Part shown: one piece after another, positions 1 to 5,274 of the stretch
Numbering within the stretch: position 1 is the first letter of the stretch
Layout: every line of letters begins with the position of its first letter
From: Neisseriaceae bacterium
GTDB taxonomy: Bacteria; Pseudomonadota; Gammaproteobacteria; Burkholderiales; Neisseriaceae
Direction of reading: 5' to 3'
Assembly (NCBI GenBank): GCA_030146285.1
Contig: JASLBZ010000085.1
Location: forward strand, 1 to 5,678
Length of the DNA stretch: 5,678 bases
Notes under the pieces: model-generated
Told to the model about the DNA's origin: nothing
The model's database searches: none
The model's input: the letters and a program-made list of their open reading frames with translations, nothing else
Translations under genes and position numbers: made by a program

Positions 1-10
1 AATTTTTTAT

Positions 11-15
11 AGGAG
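11..15 (+). promoter_or_regulatory. Shine-Dalgarno of infC (decides the AUC start)
   Basis: AGGAG lies 8 nt before the ATC at 24-26, an ideal spacing. The other in-frame ATC at 18 would be only 2 nt away, and the GTG at 75 has no usable site (GGAA abuts it directly). No ATG, GTG or TTG lies in frame between the window edge and 24. This ribosome binding site therefore supports initiation at ATC 24. Confidence 0.85.
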
Positions 16-23
16 TAATCACC

Positions 24-542
24 ATCGCACAAGAACGCGAAGCACGTATTAACGGTGAAATCACCGCCAAGGAAGTGCGTTTAATTGGCCCTGAGGGCGA
101 ACAACTGAATGTTGTTTCTTTGCGCGAAGCTATTGCATTAGCCGAAGAGCATGACGTTGATTTGGTGGAAATTTCACCGAATGCAAAACCACCAGTTTGT
201 AAAGTAATGGATTTTGGTAAATTCAAGTACGAACAATCTAAAAAACGCGATGAAGCACGCAAGAAGCAAAAACAAGTTCAGGTTAAGGAGATCAAATTCC
301 GTCCTGCAACTGACTCTGGCGACTATGCGATTAAGATGCGTAATATCACTCGCTTCTTAGAAGATGGCGATAAAGTGAAAGTTACTTTGCGTTTCCGTGG
401 TCGTGAGATGGCTCACCAACAATTGGGCGCAACGTTGCTAAAACGTGTTCAAGAAGATTTGGCTGAAATCGGCGTTGTAGAGCAATTTCCGAAAATGGAA
501 GGTCGCCAAATGGTGATGATGATTGCTCCGAAGAAGAAGTAA
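24..542 (+). CDS. infC: Translation initiation factor IF-3, AUC start
   Basis: IF-3 binds the 30S subunit, prevents premature 50S joining and proofreads the start codon and initiator tRNA. Read from ATC 24 the product is 172 aa, close to the roughly 173-180 aa usual for proteobacterial IF-3. The N-terminal domain begins AQEREARINGEI and contains VDLVEISPNAKPPVCKVMDF (about residues 45-64). A Lys-rich helical linker follows (about 65-87). The C-terminal domain runs from KEIKFRP (88-94) through RFRGREMAH (about 123-131) to the basic tail APKKK. Starting at GTG 75 would remove 17 conserved residues including RINGEI. AUU/AUC-type starts are characteristic of infC: in E. coli IF-3 discriminates against its own AUU start, giving autorepression, and the same is inferred here. 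infC is first of the infC-rpmI-rplT cluster, and thrS probably precedes it outside the window. Confidence 0.97.
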   Translation: MAQEREARINGEITAKEVRLIGPEGEQLNVVSLREAIALAEEHDVDLVEISPNAKPPVCKVMDFGKFKYEQSKKRDEARKKQKQVQVKEIKFRPATDSGDYAIKMRNITRFLEDGDKVKVTLRFRGREMAHQQLGATLLKRVQEDLAEIGVVEQFPKMEGRQMVMMIAPKKK

Positions 543-551
543 GGTTATAAT
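523..551 (+). promoter_or_regulatory. Candidate sigma70 promoter for rpmI-rplT inside the infC 3' end
   Basis: A perfect -10 box TATAAT (546-551) begins 3 nt after the infC stop codon. A weak -35 box TTGCTC (523-528, 3 of 6 consensus bases) lies 17 nt upstream within infC. Transcription would begin near 558, at the foot of the 555-587 hairpin. An extra promoter here would let the two ribosomal protein genes be made independently of infC. The -10 is strong and the spacing ideal, but the -35 is poor, so this is a candidate only. Confidence 0.45.
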
Positions 552-676
552 GTGCGACTTCTTTCTCTAAACCGCGGAAAGAAGTTGGTAGTATCTTGCG
601 GTAAAAAACTGTGGATTCATGGGTTTAAAGTGCTTCGGCCCCCAGTGTCCTTATCTAATAATATTAGGAGCTTTTC
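552..676 (+). promoter_or_regulatory. Structured rpmI leader, probable L20 autoregulatory region
   Basis: The 134-nt gap between infC and rpmI folds on paper into two hairpins. The first pairs 555-565 with 577-587 (11 bp, one G-U, 11-nt loop). The second is irregular: GGAU 613-616 with GUCC 647-650, C618-G645, and UGGG 620-623 with CCCA 641-644, around an inner C(UUCG)G tetraloop at 633-638. UCCU at 648-651 could instead pair with AGGA 666-669, part of the rpmI Shine-Dalgarno, so the two pairings exclude each other. In E. coli, L20 binds the infC-rpmI intergenic RNA and represses rpmI, and rplT through coupling. Equivalent control is inferred from position and structure; I cannot recognise an L20-binding consensus by eye. 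Confidence 0.5.
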
Positions 677-874
677 ATGCCTAAAATGAAAACCAAATCG
701 GGTGCTAAAAAGCGCTTCAACGTGTTGGGTAATGGTGGTGTTAAACGCGCGCATGCGTTTAAGCGTCATATTTTGACCAAAAGAACCACAAAGAATAAGC
801 GTCAGTTACGTGGCACCACTATGGTGAACGAACGTGATATGGCTTCTGTTTCTAAAATGTTACCCTACGCTTAA
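677..874 (+). CDS. rpmI: 50S ribosomal protein L35
   Basis: L35 is a small, very basic protein of the large ribosomal subunit. The 65-aa product begins MPKMKTKSGAKKRF, the conserved L35 N-terminus in which Lys/Arg-rich segments contact 23S rRNA, and continues with a basic stretch around KRAHAFKRHILTKRTTKNKR (residues 23-42). Length is the family norm (64-66 aa). The start at 677 has AGGAG at 666-670, 6 nt upstream. The stop codon overlaps the rplT Shine-Dalgarno and only 12 nt separate the two genes, so translational coupling to rplT is expected. In E. coli, rpmI is the direct target of L20 repression, which fits the structured leader in front of it. Confidence 0.98.
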   Translation: MPKMKTKSGAKKRFNVLGNGGVKRAHAFKRHILTKRTTKNKRQLRGTTMVNERDMASVSKMLPYA

Positions 875-886
875 GGAGTGTAAAAT

Positions 887-1243
887 ATGCCACGCGTAAA
901 ACGCGGCGTTACCGCCCATGCTCGTCATAAAAAAATCATCGCGTTAGCTAAAGGCTATCGTGGTCGTCGTAAAAACGTCTATCGCGTTGCTAAACAAGCA
1001 GTGATGAAGGCTGGTCAATATGCTTACCGCGACCGTCGTCAACGTAAACGTCAATTCCGTCAGTTATGGATTATCCGTATCAATGCTGGTGCTCGCGCAT
1101 CTGGCTTGTCGTATAGCCGTTTCATGAATGGTTTGCGTAAAGCGTCTATCGAAATCGACCGTAAAGTATTGGCTGATTTAGCCGTATTTGACAAAGCAAC
1201 ATTTGCAGCCTTAGTTGAAAAAGCTAAAGCCGCTCTTGCTTAA
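887..1243 (+). CDS. rplT: 50S ribosomal protein L20
   Basis: L20 is a primary 23S rRNA-binding protein needed for early assembly of the large subunit and, in E. coli and Bacillus, a translational repressor of its own operon. The 118-aa product has the usual length and architecture: a long, highly basic N-terminal extension (residues 1-60, with HARHKKIIALAKGYRGRRKN at 11-30), then the signature RQFRQLWIIRINAGAR (55-70), and a globular RNA-binding C-terminal domain ending in an Ala/Lys-rich helix. The Shine-Dalgarno AAGGAG (873-878) overlaps the rpmI stop codon, 8 nt before the ATG. It is the last gene of the infC-rpmI-rplT unit: a strong terminator starts 10 nt after its stop. Confidence 0.98.
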   Translation: MPRVKRGVTAHARHKKIIALAKGYRGRRKNVYRVAKQAVMKAGQYAYRDRRQRKRQFRQLWIIRINAGARASGLSYSRFMNGLRKASIEIDRKVLADLAVFDKATFAALVEKAKAALA

Positions 1244-1252
1244 TCGAGATTG

Positions 1253-1292
1253 AAACAAAAGGGAGGCTTCTTGCCTCCCTTTTGTTTTTTTT
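1253..1292 (+). terminator. Strong intrinsic terminator after rplT
   Basis: A perfect 15-bp stem pairs 1253-1267 with 1273-1287 around the 5-nt loop TTCTT. Its G+C-rich core is GGGAGGC/GCCTCCC and its base is A/T-rich. Eight T residues follow at 1285-1292, partly inside the stem. This ends the infC-rpmI-rplT transcript and implies that pheS needs its own promoter downstream or depends on readthrough. Confidence 0.95.
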
Positions 1293-1384
1293 ATTTTGTA
1301 TTATTGTGTTTCAATTCAATTGCTTGTGTTAGACTCTTGGCTCTGCGCTATTGGTGTGGGTATTTCAGAGAAAAAGGGTGATTG

Positions 1385-1412
1385 TTGTCTTGAAATCACT
1401 GTCATGTAAAAA
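1385..1412 (+). promoter_or_regulatory. Weak candidate promoter for pheST
   Basis: TTGTCT (1385-1390) and TAAAAA (1407-1412) each match 4 of 6 sigma70 consensus bases with a 16-nt spacer. A competing candidate is the extended -10 TGTTAGACT at 1327-1335, which has no good -35. A promoter somewhere in 1293-1547 is implied by the terminator upstream, but I cannot place it with confidence. Confidence 0.25.
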
Positions 1413-1470
1413 AACAAGTAAAAACAGCAAGATACAGATACATCAATATTGGTGTGAAGTATGCTTTTAA

Positions 1471-1515
1471 AAGGCTTTAAAGTTAGGCTTTCAGGCTGCC
1501 TTACTTTAAGGCTTT
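1471..1515 (+). promoter_or_regulatory. Long hairpin in the pheST leader
   Basis: Positions 1471-1483 pair with 1503-1515 over 13 bp (two G-U pairs). After a single T-T mismatch (1484/1502), AGGC 1485-1488 pairs with GCCT 1498-1501, leaving a 9-nt loop. It ends 32 nt before the pheS start. What follows is A/T-rich without a run of T, so it is not an intrinsic terminator on the + strand. It may influence mRNA stability or pheS translation, or act in another form of attenuation. The apical arm overlaps the uptake sequence at 1490-1501. Confidence 0.6.
1490..1501 (-). repeat. DNA uptake sequence, kingDUS dialect
   Basis: The minus strand reads AGGCAGCCTGAA, which from memory matches all 12 bases of the Kingella-type DUS dialect. 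Neisseriaceae DUS are short genomic repeats bound by the minor pilin ComP during natural transformation, and the CTG core is intact. It lies in an intergenic region, a common location, and forms part of the loop and arm of the leader hairpin. The dialect is the best taxonomic clue in the window outside the proteins. Confidence 0.8.
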
Positions 1516-1547
1516 AGCATTTAAATTAAACAGATGGATGAGCAACG

Positions 1548-2531
1548 ATGGAACAAGTTAAAGAAATTGTTGATCAAGGTATCGCTGAATTATCAGCCGT
1601 TAGCACTTTGCAAGAACTCGAAGTGGTAAAAGCGCAATACCTTGGTAAAAGTGGTCAGTTGACTGCTTTACTAAAAAGCGTTGGCAAAATGTCACCAGAA
1701 GAGAAAAAAACAGCTGGTGCTGCCATTAACCAAGAGCGTGTGCGTTTACAGGCTGCCTTAGATGGCAAGCGAGATGCAATTAACGAAGCCAAATTGCAAG
1801 CGCAATTGGCTGCCGAAGCCTTGGATGTGACTTTGCCAGGTCGTGGTCAGGCTGAAGGTGGTTTACACCCTGTAACCTTGACATTGCAACGCGTATTGAA
1901 CTTATTTGAAAGCATGGGTTTTGAAGTAGCTGATGGCCCTGAAATCGAAAAAGACTATTATGCTTACCAGGCTTTGAACATTCCTGAAAACCATCCTGCT
2001 CGTTCTATGCAAGATACGTTCTATGTGGAAAATGGTGATTTATTGCGTCCGCATACATCACCGATTCAAATTCGTTACATGGAAGAAAAACAAAATCCAC
2101 CGATTCGCATTATTGCGCCAGGTCGTGTGTTCCGTGTTGACTCAGATGCAACTCACTCTCCAATGTTCCATCAAGCTGAAGGCTTGTGGATTGAAGAGGG
2201 CGTGACCATGGCCGATTTGAAAGCTGTGTTCACCGATTTTATTCGTCGCTTCTTTGAGCGTGATGATTTGCAAGTACGCTTTAGACCATCGTTCTTCCCA
2301 TTTACTGAGCCATCAGCTGAGATTGATATCTTGGGTGAAAAAGGTTGGTTAGAAGTAGGTGGCTGTGGCATGGTGCATCCTAACGTCTTAAAAGGCGTGA
2401 ATTATGATCCTGAAAAATACACAGGCTTTGCCTTTGGTATTGGCCTAGATCGCTTTGCGATGTTGCGTTATGGTATCAATGATTTGCGTTTGTTCTTTGA
2501 TAACGATTTAAACTTCTTAAAACAGTTCTAA
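1548..2531 (+). CDS. pheS: Phenylalanyl-tRNA synthetase alpha subunit
   Basis: PheS is the catalytic subunit of the cytoplasmic alpha2-beta2 enzyme that activates phenylalanine with ATP and charges tRNA-Phe. The 327-aa product has the family length. Residues 1-90 form the N-terminal coiled coil that contacts tRNA. The class II core follows: motif 1 region GFEVADGPEIEKDYYAYQAL (124-143), motif 2 RVFRVDSDATHSPMFHQ (193-209), FPFTEPSAEID (250-260) lining the Phe pocket, and motif 3 GFAFGIGLDRFAMLRYGI (293-310). Ala295 matches the E. coli specificity residue Ala294. The start at 1548 fits the family N-terminus. Its ribosome binding site is poor (GGATGAG-like, 1536-1542), and out-of-frame ATGs sit at 1534 and 1538. 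The gene ends in tandem stops (TAATAG), 11 nt before pheT. Confidence 0.98.
   Translation: MEQVKEIVDQGIAELSAVSTLQELEVVKAQYLGKSGQLTALLKSVGKMSPEEKKTAGAAINQERVRLQAALDGKRDAINEAKLQAQLAAEALDVTLPGRGQAEGGLHPVTLTLQRVLNLFESMGFEVADGPEIEKDYYAYQALNIPENHPARSMQDTFYVENGDLLRPHTSPIQIRYMEEKQNPPIRIIAPGRVFRVDSDATHSPMFHQAEGLWIEEGVTMADLKAVFTDFIRRFFERDDLQVRFRPSFFPFTEPSAEIDILGEKGWLEVGGCGMVHPNVLKGVNYDPEKYTGFAFGIGLDRFAMLRYGINDLRLFFDNDLNFLKQF
1747..1758 (-). repeat. Degenerate uptake sequence inside pheS (11 of 12)
   Basis: The minus strand reads AGGCAGCCTGTA, one base from kingDUS, with the CTG core intact. It lies in codons of the Leu-Gln-Ala-Ala stretch of the PheS coiled coil (residues 67-70). It could be a relaxed uptake site or simply coding sequence, and no second full match was seen in the window. 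Confidence 0.35.
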
Positions 2532-2542
2532 TAGGTGACACG

Positions 2543-4903
2543 ATGCAATTTTCTTATGATTGGTTAAAAACATGGGTGTCTCCAGAGCTAAATGCTGATG
2601 ATTTGGCACATTTGTTGACCATGTCTGGTTTGGAAGTAGAAGAAACAGAATTGGCCGCACCAGCATTTACGGGTGTTGTGATTGCCGAAGTCAAACAGGT
2701 TGAGAAACATCCTGATGCAGATCGCTTGAACATTACTCAAGTTGATGCTGGTACTGGTGAATTGATTCAAATTGTTTGCGGTGCGCCCAATGTTAAAGTG
2801 GGTATTAAAATTCCTTGTGCGCTGCCAGGTGCCGTTTTACCAGGGGACTTTAAAATCAAACCAACCAAAATGCGTGGCCAAACATCGAATGGCATGTTGT
2901 GTTCTGGTAAAGAAATTGGTGTCGCTGATGACGTTGATGGTTTATTGATTTTGCCTGAAGATGCACCTATTGGTATGAACATTCGTGAGTATTTGGGTTT
3001 GGATGATGCATTATTTACATTGAAAATCACCCCCAATCGCACCGATTGTTTGAGCATTAAAGGCATTGCCCGTGAAGTGGCAGCCTTAAAAAACATTCCA
3101 TTAACGCAAGTGGTTACCACACCGGTTGTGGTGAATAGCCAAGCGAACCAGCCTGTTGTGATTGATGCACCAGAAGCATGTGGTCGCTTTTTAACACGCG
3201 TGATTGAAGGCGTGAATGCACAAGCCAAAACGCCAGCTTGGATGAAAACACGTTTGGAGCGCTCAGGCATTCGCAGTGTGAGTGCTTTGGTGGATATTGG
3301 CAATTATGTCATGCTTGAATTAGGTCAGCCTATGCATGTCTTTGATGCCAATAAATTAACAGGCAGCCTACATGTGCGCTTTGCCAATGATGGTGAAGAG
3401 TTGGCGTGCTTAAATGAAAAAATCGTTAAATTAAAAAGCAATACCTTGGTTGTTGCCGATGAGGCTGCAGCTTTAAGCATGGCTGGTTTAATGGGCGGTG
3501 TGCCCAGTAGCGTGACCGATACGACAAATAAAATTGTATTGGAATCAGCATTTTTTGCGCCTAGTGTGATTAAAGGGCAATCTCGCCAATATGGCTTTAG
3601 TTCTGATTCCTCATTCCGCTTTGAACGTGGCGTAGATTTCTTATTGCAAAAAGATGCCATTGAACGTGCCACCGCGTTGGTAACTGAAATCTGTGGAGGC
3701 CAAGTGGGTGATGTACTTGAAGCTGTTGGTGTGTTACCAGATAGCCCGCAAGTTGAAGTTCGTTTGGCTCGCATTGCTCACATTTTAGGTGTGCACATTC
3801 CAAGTTCAGTCGTGCAAACGATTCTACATGATTTGGGATTGAATCCAGTGGCAACCGAAGCTGGTTTTGTCGTTACTTCACCAAGCTATCGCTTTGATAT
3901 TGAAATCGAAGTGGATTTGATTGAAGAAATCGCTCGTGTATATGGCTACGATAAAATTCCAGATGATAAAACTTCTGGTTTGCTTCGCATGTTAGAAAAG
4001 CCAGAAACACAAAAACCTCGTTTTGGCATTTACGAACAAATGGCACGTCGAGGCTACCAAGAAGTGGTTAGCTATGCCTTTGTGGATGAGGCTTGGGAAC
4101 AAGACTTTGCAAACAACGATAAGCCAATTCGCCTGAAAAACCCATTGGCAAGCCATTTGAATGTGATGCGTTCGACCTTAATTGGCGGCTTGGTACAGAT
4201 TTTAGGCAATAACCTTAATCGCAAACAAAATCGTGTGCGTTTATTTGAAGTAGCGCGCGTCTTTAGCACTGATGAAAATGGAGCTTACATTCAAACGGAA
4301 CGTTTGGCTGGCTTGGCCTTTGGTAGTGCAAAACCAGAGCAATGGGGCGAGCCTAGTCGTCAAATTGATTTTTATGATGTTAAAGCCGATGTTGAAGCAT
4401 TGTTTGGTGAAGTTGAATTAACATTCCAAGTGAGTCAAAATCCAGCATTGCACCCAGGGCGCTCAGCAGATATCTATATTGCCAACGAATGTGTTGGCTT
4501 TATGGGGCAGCTGCATCCAAAATGGATTCAGAAATACGACTTAAGCCAAGCTGCGATTGTCTTCGAATTAGACTTCAATGCTATTTTACGTCGTGCTAAA
4601 ACCGTGTATCATCCTGTATCTAAGTATCAGGCCGCACGCCGAGATTTGGCGTTTGTGGTTCCTGAGGCCATGACTTTTAATACTTTATTGCAAACATTAA
4701 AAGCAGCAGCTTCTGATTTGGTCGTTGATATTGCATTATTCGATGTGTATCAAGGACAAGGACTGGCTGAAGGCACTAAGAGTTTTGCGGTAAAAGTTAT
4801 TTTACAAGATGTTAATGCGACGCTTGTTGATGAAAAAGTTGAGCAAGAAATGAATAAATTGGTTGCAGCAGCAGCCACTATTCAGGCACAATTACGCAAT
4901 TAA
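2543..4903 (+). CDS. pheT: Phenylalanyl-tRNA synthetase beta subunit
   Basis: PheT is the large partner of PheS. It binds tRNA-Phe and hydrolyses mischarged Tyr-tRNA-Phe. At 786 aa it is full length for the proteobacterial type. Regions in order: N-terminal B1 part with FSYDWLKTWV (3-12); an OB-fold tRNA-binding domain, about 40-150, with VEKHPDADRLNITQVDAG (53-70) and SNGMLCSGKEIG (115-126); the B3/B4 editing domain, about 210-390, with GQPMHVFD (261-268) and the editing-type Glu in KIVLESAFF (330-338); FRFERGVD (358-365); the B5 domain, about 400-475, ending IEEIARVYGYDKIP (460-473); a catalytic-like fold lacking class II active-site motifs, about 485-690; and a C-terminal FDX-ACB domain from about 692 (SKYQAARRDLAFVV). 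The Shine-Dalgarno is AGGTGA (2533-2538). It is cotranscribed with pheS. Confidence 0.98.
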   Translation: MQFSYDWLKTWVSPELNADDLAHLLTMSGLEVEETELAAPAFTGVVIAEVKQVEKHPDADRLNITQVDAGTGELIQIVCGAPNVKVGIKIPCALPGAVLPGDFKIKPTKMRGQTSNGMLCSGKEIGVADDVDGLLILPEDAPIGMNIREYLGLDDALFTLKITPNRTDCLSIKGIAREVAALKNIPLTQVVTTPVVVNSQANQPVVIDAPEACGRFLTRVIEGVNAQAKTPAWMKTRLERSGIRSVSALVDIGNYVMLELGQPMHVFDANKLTGSLHVRFANDGEELACLNEKIVKLKSNTLVVADEAAALSMAGLMGGVPSSVTDTTNKIVLESAFFAPSVIKGQSRQYGFSSDSSFRFERGVDFLLQKDAIERATALVTEICGGQVGDVLEAVGVLPDSPQVEVRLARIAHILGVHIPSSVVQTILHDLGLNPVATEAGFVVTSPSYRFDIEIEVDLIEEIARVYGYDKIPDDKTSGLLRMLEKPETQKPRFGIYEQMARRGYQEVVSYAFVDEAWEQDFANNDKPIRLKNPLASHLNVMRSTLIGGLVQILGNNLNRKQNRVRLFEVARVFSTDENGAYIQTERLAGLAFGSAKPEQWGEPSRQIDFYDVKADVEALFGEVELTFQVSQNPALHPGRSADIYIANECVGFMGQLHPKWIQKYDLSQAAIVFELDFNAILRRAKTVYHPVSKYQAARRDLAFVVPEAMTFNTLLQTLKAAASDLVVDIALFDVYQGQGLAEGTKSFAVKVILQDVNATLVDEKVEQEMNKLVAAAATIQAQLRN

Positions 4904-4913
4904 ATTTTTGATA
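4901..4913 (-). promoter_or_regulatory. IHF-consensus site at the pheT stop, upstream of ihfA
   Basis: The minus strand reads TATCAAAAATTTA, a full match to the IHF consensus WATCARNNNNTTR. It overlaps the pheT stop codon and lies 58 bp before the ihfA start. In E. coli, IHF represses its own ihfA gene from a nearby site, so autoregulation is a reasonable inference. Caution: another full match occurs inside pheS at 2474-2486, so the motif arises by chance at this base composition. Confidence 0.45.
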
Positions 4914-4924
4914 TATAAGCAAAT

Positions 4925-4958
4925 GACAGAACAGATGATGTTCTGTCTTTAAATTTTT
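4925..4958 (+). terminator. Hairpin between pheT and ihfA, weak terminator or attenuator
   Basis: GACAGAACA (4925-4933) pairs perfectly with TGTTCTGTC (4939-4947) around the 5-nt loop GATGA. The following bases are TTT, AAA, then five T (4948-4958), an interrupted T-tract. Termination is likely partial at best, which would lower readthrough from pheST into ihfA. It could instead be an mRNA-processing or stability element. Confidence 0.5.
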
Positions 4959-4971
4959 GAGGTAAGATAGA

Positions 4972-5274
4972 ATGACGTTGACCAAAGCCGAATTGGCAGA
5001 TATTCTGGTTGAAAAAGTTGCAGGCATGAATAAAGTAGATGCCAAAGAAATCGTAGAATTGTTTTTTGAAGAAATCAGAACTTCATTAGAAACTGGCGAA
5101 GAAGTTAAAATTTCTGGTTTTGGCAATTTCCAATTGCGCGACAAACCTCAACGTCCAGGACGCAATCCAAAAACTGGTGAAGAAGTGGCTATTACCGCTC
5201 GTCGAGTAGTAACTTTTCACGCTAGCCAAAAACTAAAAGGCATGGTTGAGCATCACTATGATAAAAACCGTTAA
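4972..5274 (+). CDS. ihfA: Integration host factor alpha subunit
   Basis: IhfA pairs with IhfB to form the nucleoid protein that bends DNA sharply at specific sites, acting in transcription, replication and recombination. The 100-aa product matches the alpha subunit of the HU/IHF family. The N-terminal helices start MTLTKAELADILVEKV and carry AKEIVELFFEEIR (24-36). The signature KISGFGNFQLRDKPQRPGRN (46-65) leads into the DNA-intercalating beta-arm NPKTGEE, with the tip proline at about residue 66 (E. coli Pro65), then ITARRVVTFHASQKLK (74-89). Two Neisseria-like traits are visible: the MTLTKAELADIL start and HASQKLK in place of E. coli RPGQKLK. GAGG at 4959-4962 is the ribosome binding site. 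The gene lies 68 nt after pheT, and its end overlaps the downstream MerR-like gene. Confidence 0.97.
   Translation: MTLTKAELADILVEKVAGMNKVDAKEIVELFFEEIRTSLETGEEVKISGFGNFQLRDKPQRPGRNPKTGEEVAITARRVVTFHASQKLKGMVEHHYDKNR

Larger units (their letters stand above)
1293..1547 (+). other. Non-coding pheST leader region, 255 nt
   Basis: No convincing gene lies between the rplT terminator and pheS. The region holds a weak promoter candidate, a 10-bp direct repeat TATTGGTGTG (1349-1358 and 1447-1456), a long hairpin (1471-1515) and one DNA uptake sequence. A short frame with ATG at 1461 and stop at 1515-1517 encodes 18 residues, six of them Leu and only one Phe. It sits where pheM lies in E. coli but has no clear ribosome binding site. 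A GTG-started 27-codon frame (1326-1409) also lacks one. Neither is called as a gene. Confidence 0.8.
4900..4960 (+). repeat. 12-bp direct repeat flanking the pheT-ihfA hairpin
   Basis: TTAAATTTTTGA occurs at 4900-4911 (across the pheT stop) and again at 4949-4960 (touching the ihfA Shine-Dalgarno), 49 bp apart, with the 9-bp hairpin between. The first copy continues into the full IHF match; the second diverges at the next base, so it matches only partly. The A/T-rich composition makes chance possible. Confidence 0.5.

Noticed and set aside
75..542. infC beginning at GTG 75
   Set aside because: It loses 17 conserved residues and lacks a correctly spaced ribosome binding site.
1461..1515. E. 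coli-style pheM leader peptide with attenuator
   Set aside because: The short frame has only one Phe codon and the hairpin is not followed by a T-run, so classical Phe attenuation is not supported.
2474..2486. Full IHF consensus match TATCAATGATTTG inside pheS
   Set aside because: It lies in conserved codons before motif-flanking residues with no promoter nearby; taken as chance, and used to temper the site near ihfA.
3361..3372. AGGCAGCCTACA in pheT as a plus-strand DUS
   Set aside because: Two mismatches, one of them breaking the CTG core that uptake depends on.
2767..3774. Two long minus-strand open frames opposite pheT (178 and 149 codons)
   Set aside because: They are antisense to a fully conserved gene, lack ribosome binding sites and show no recognisable protein family; they mirror the codon pattern of pheT.
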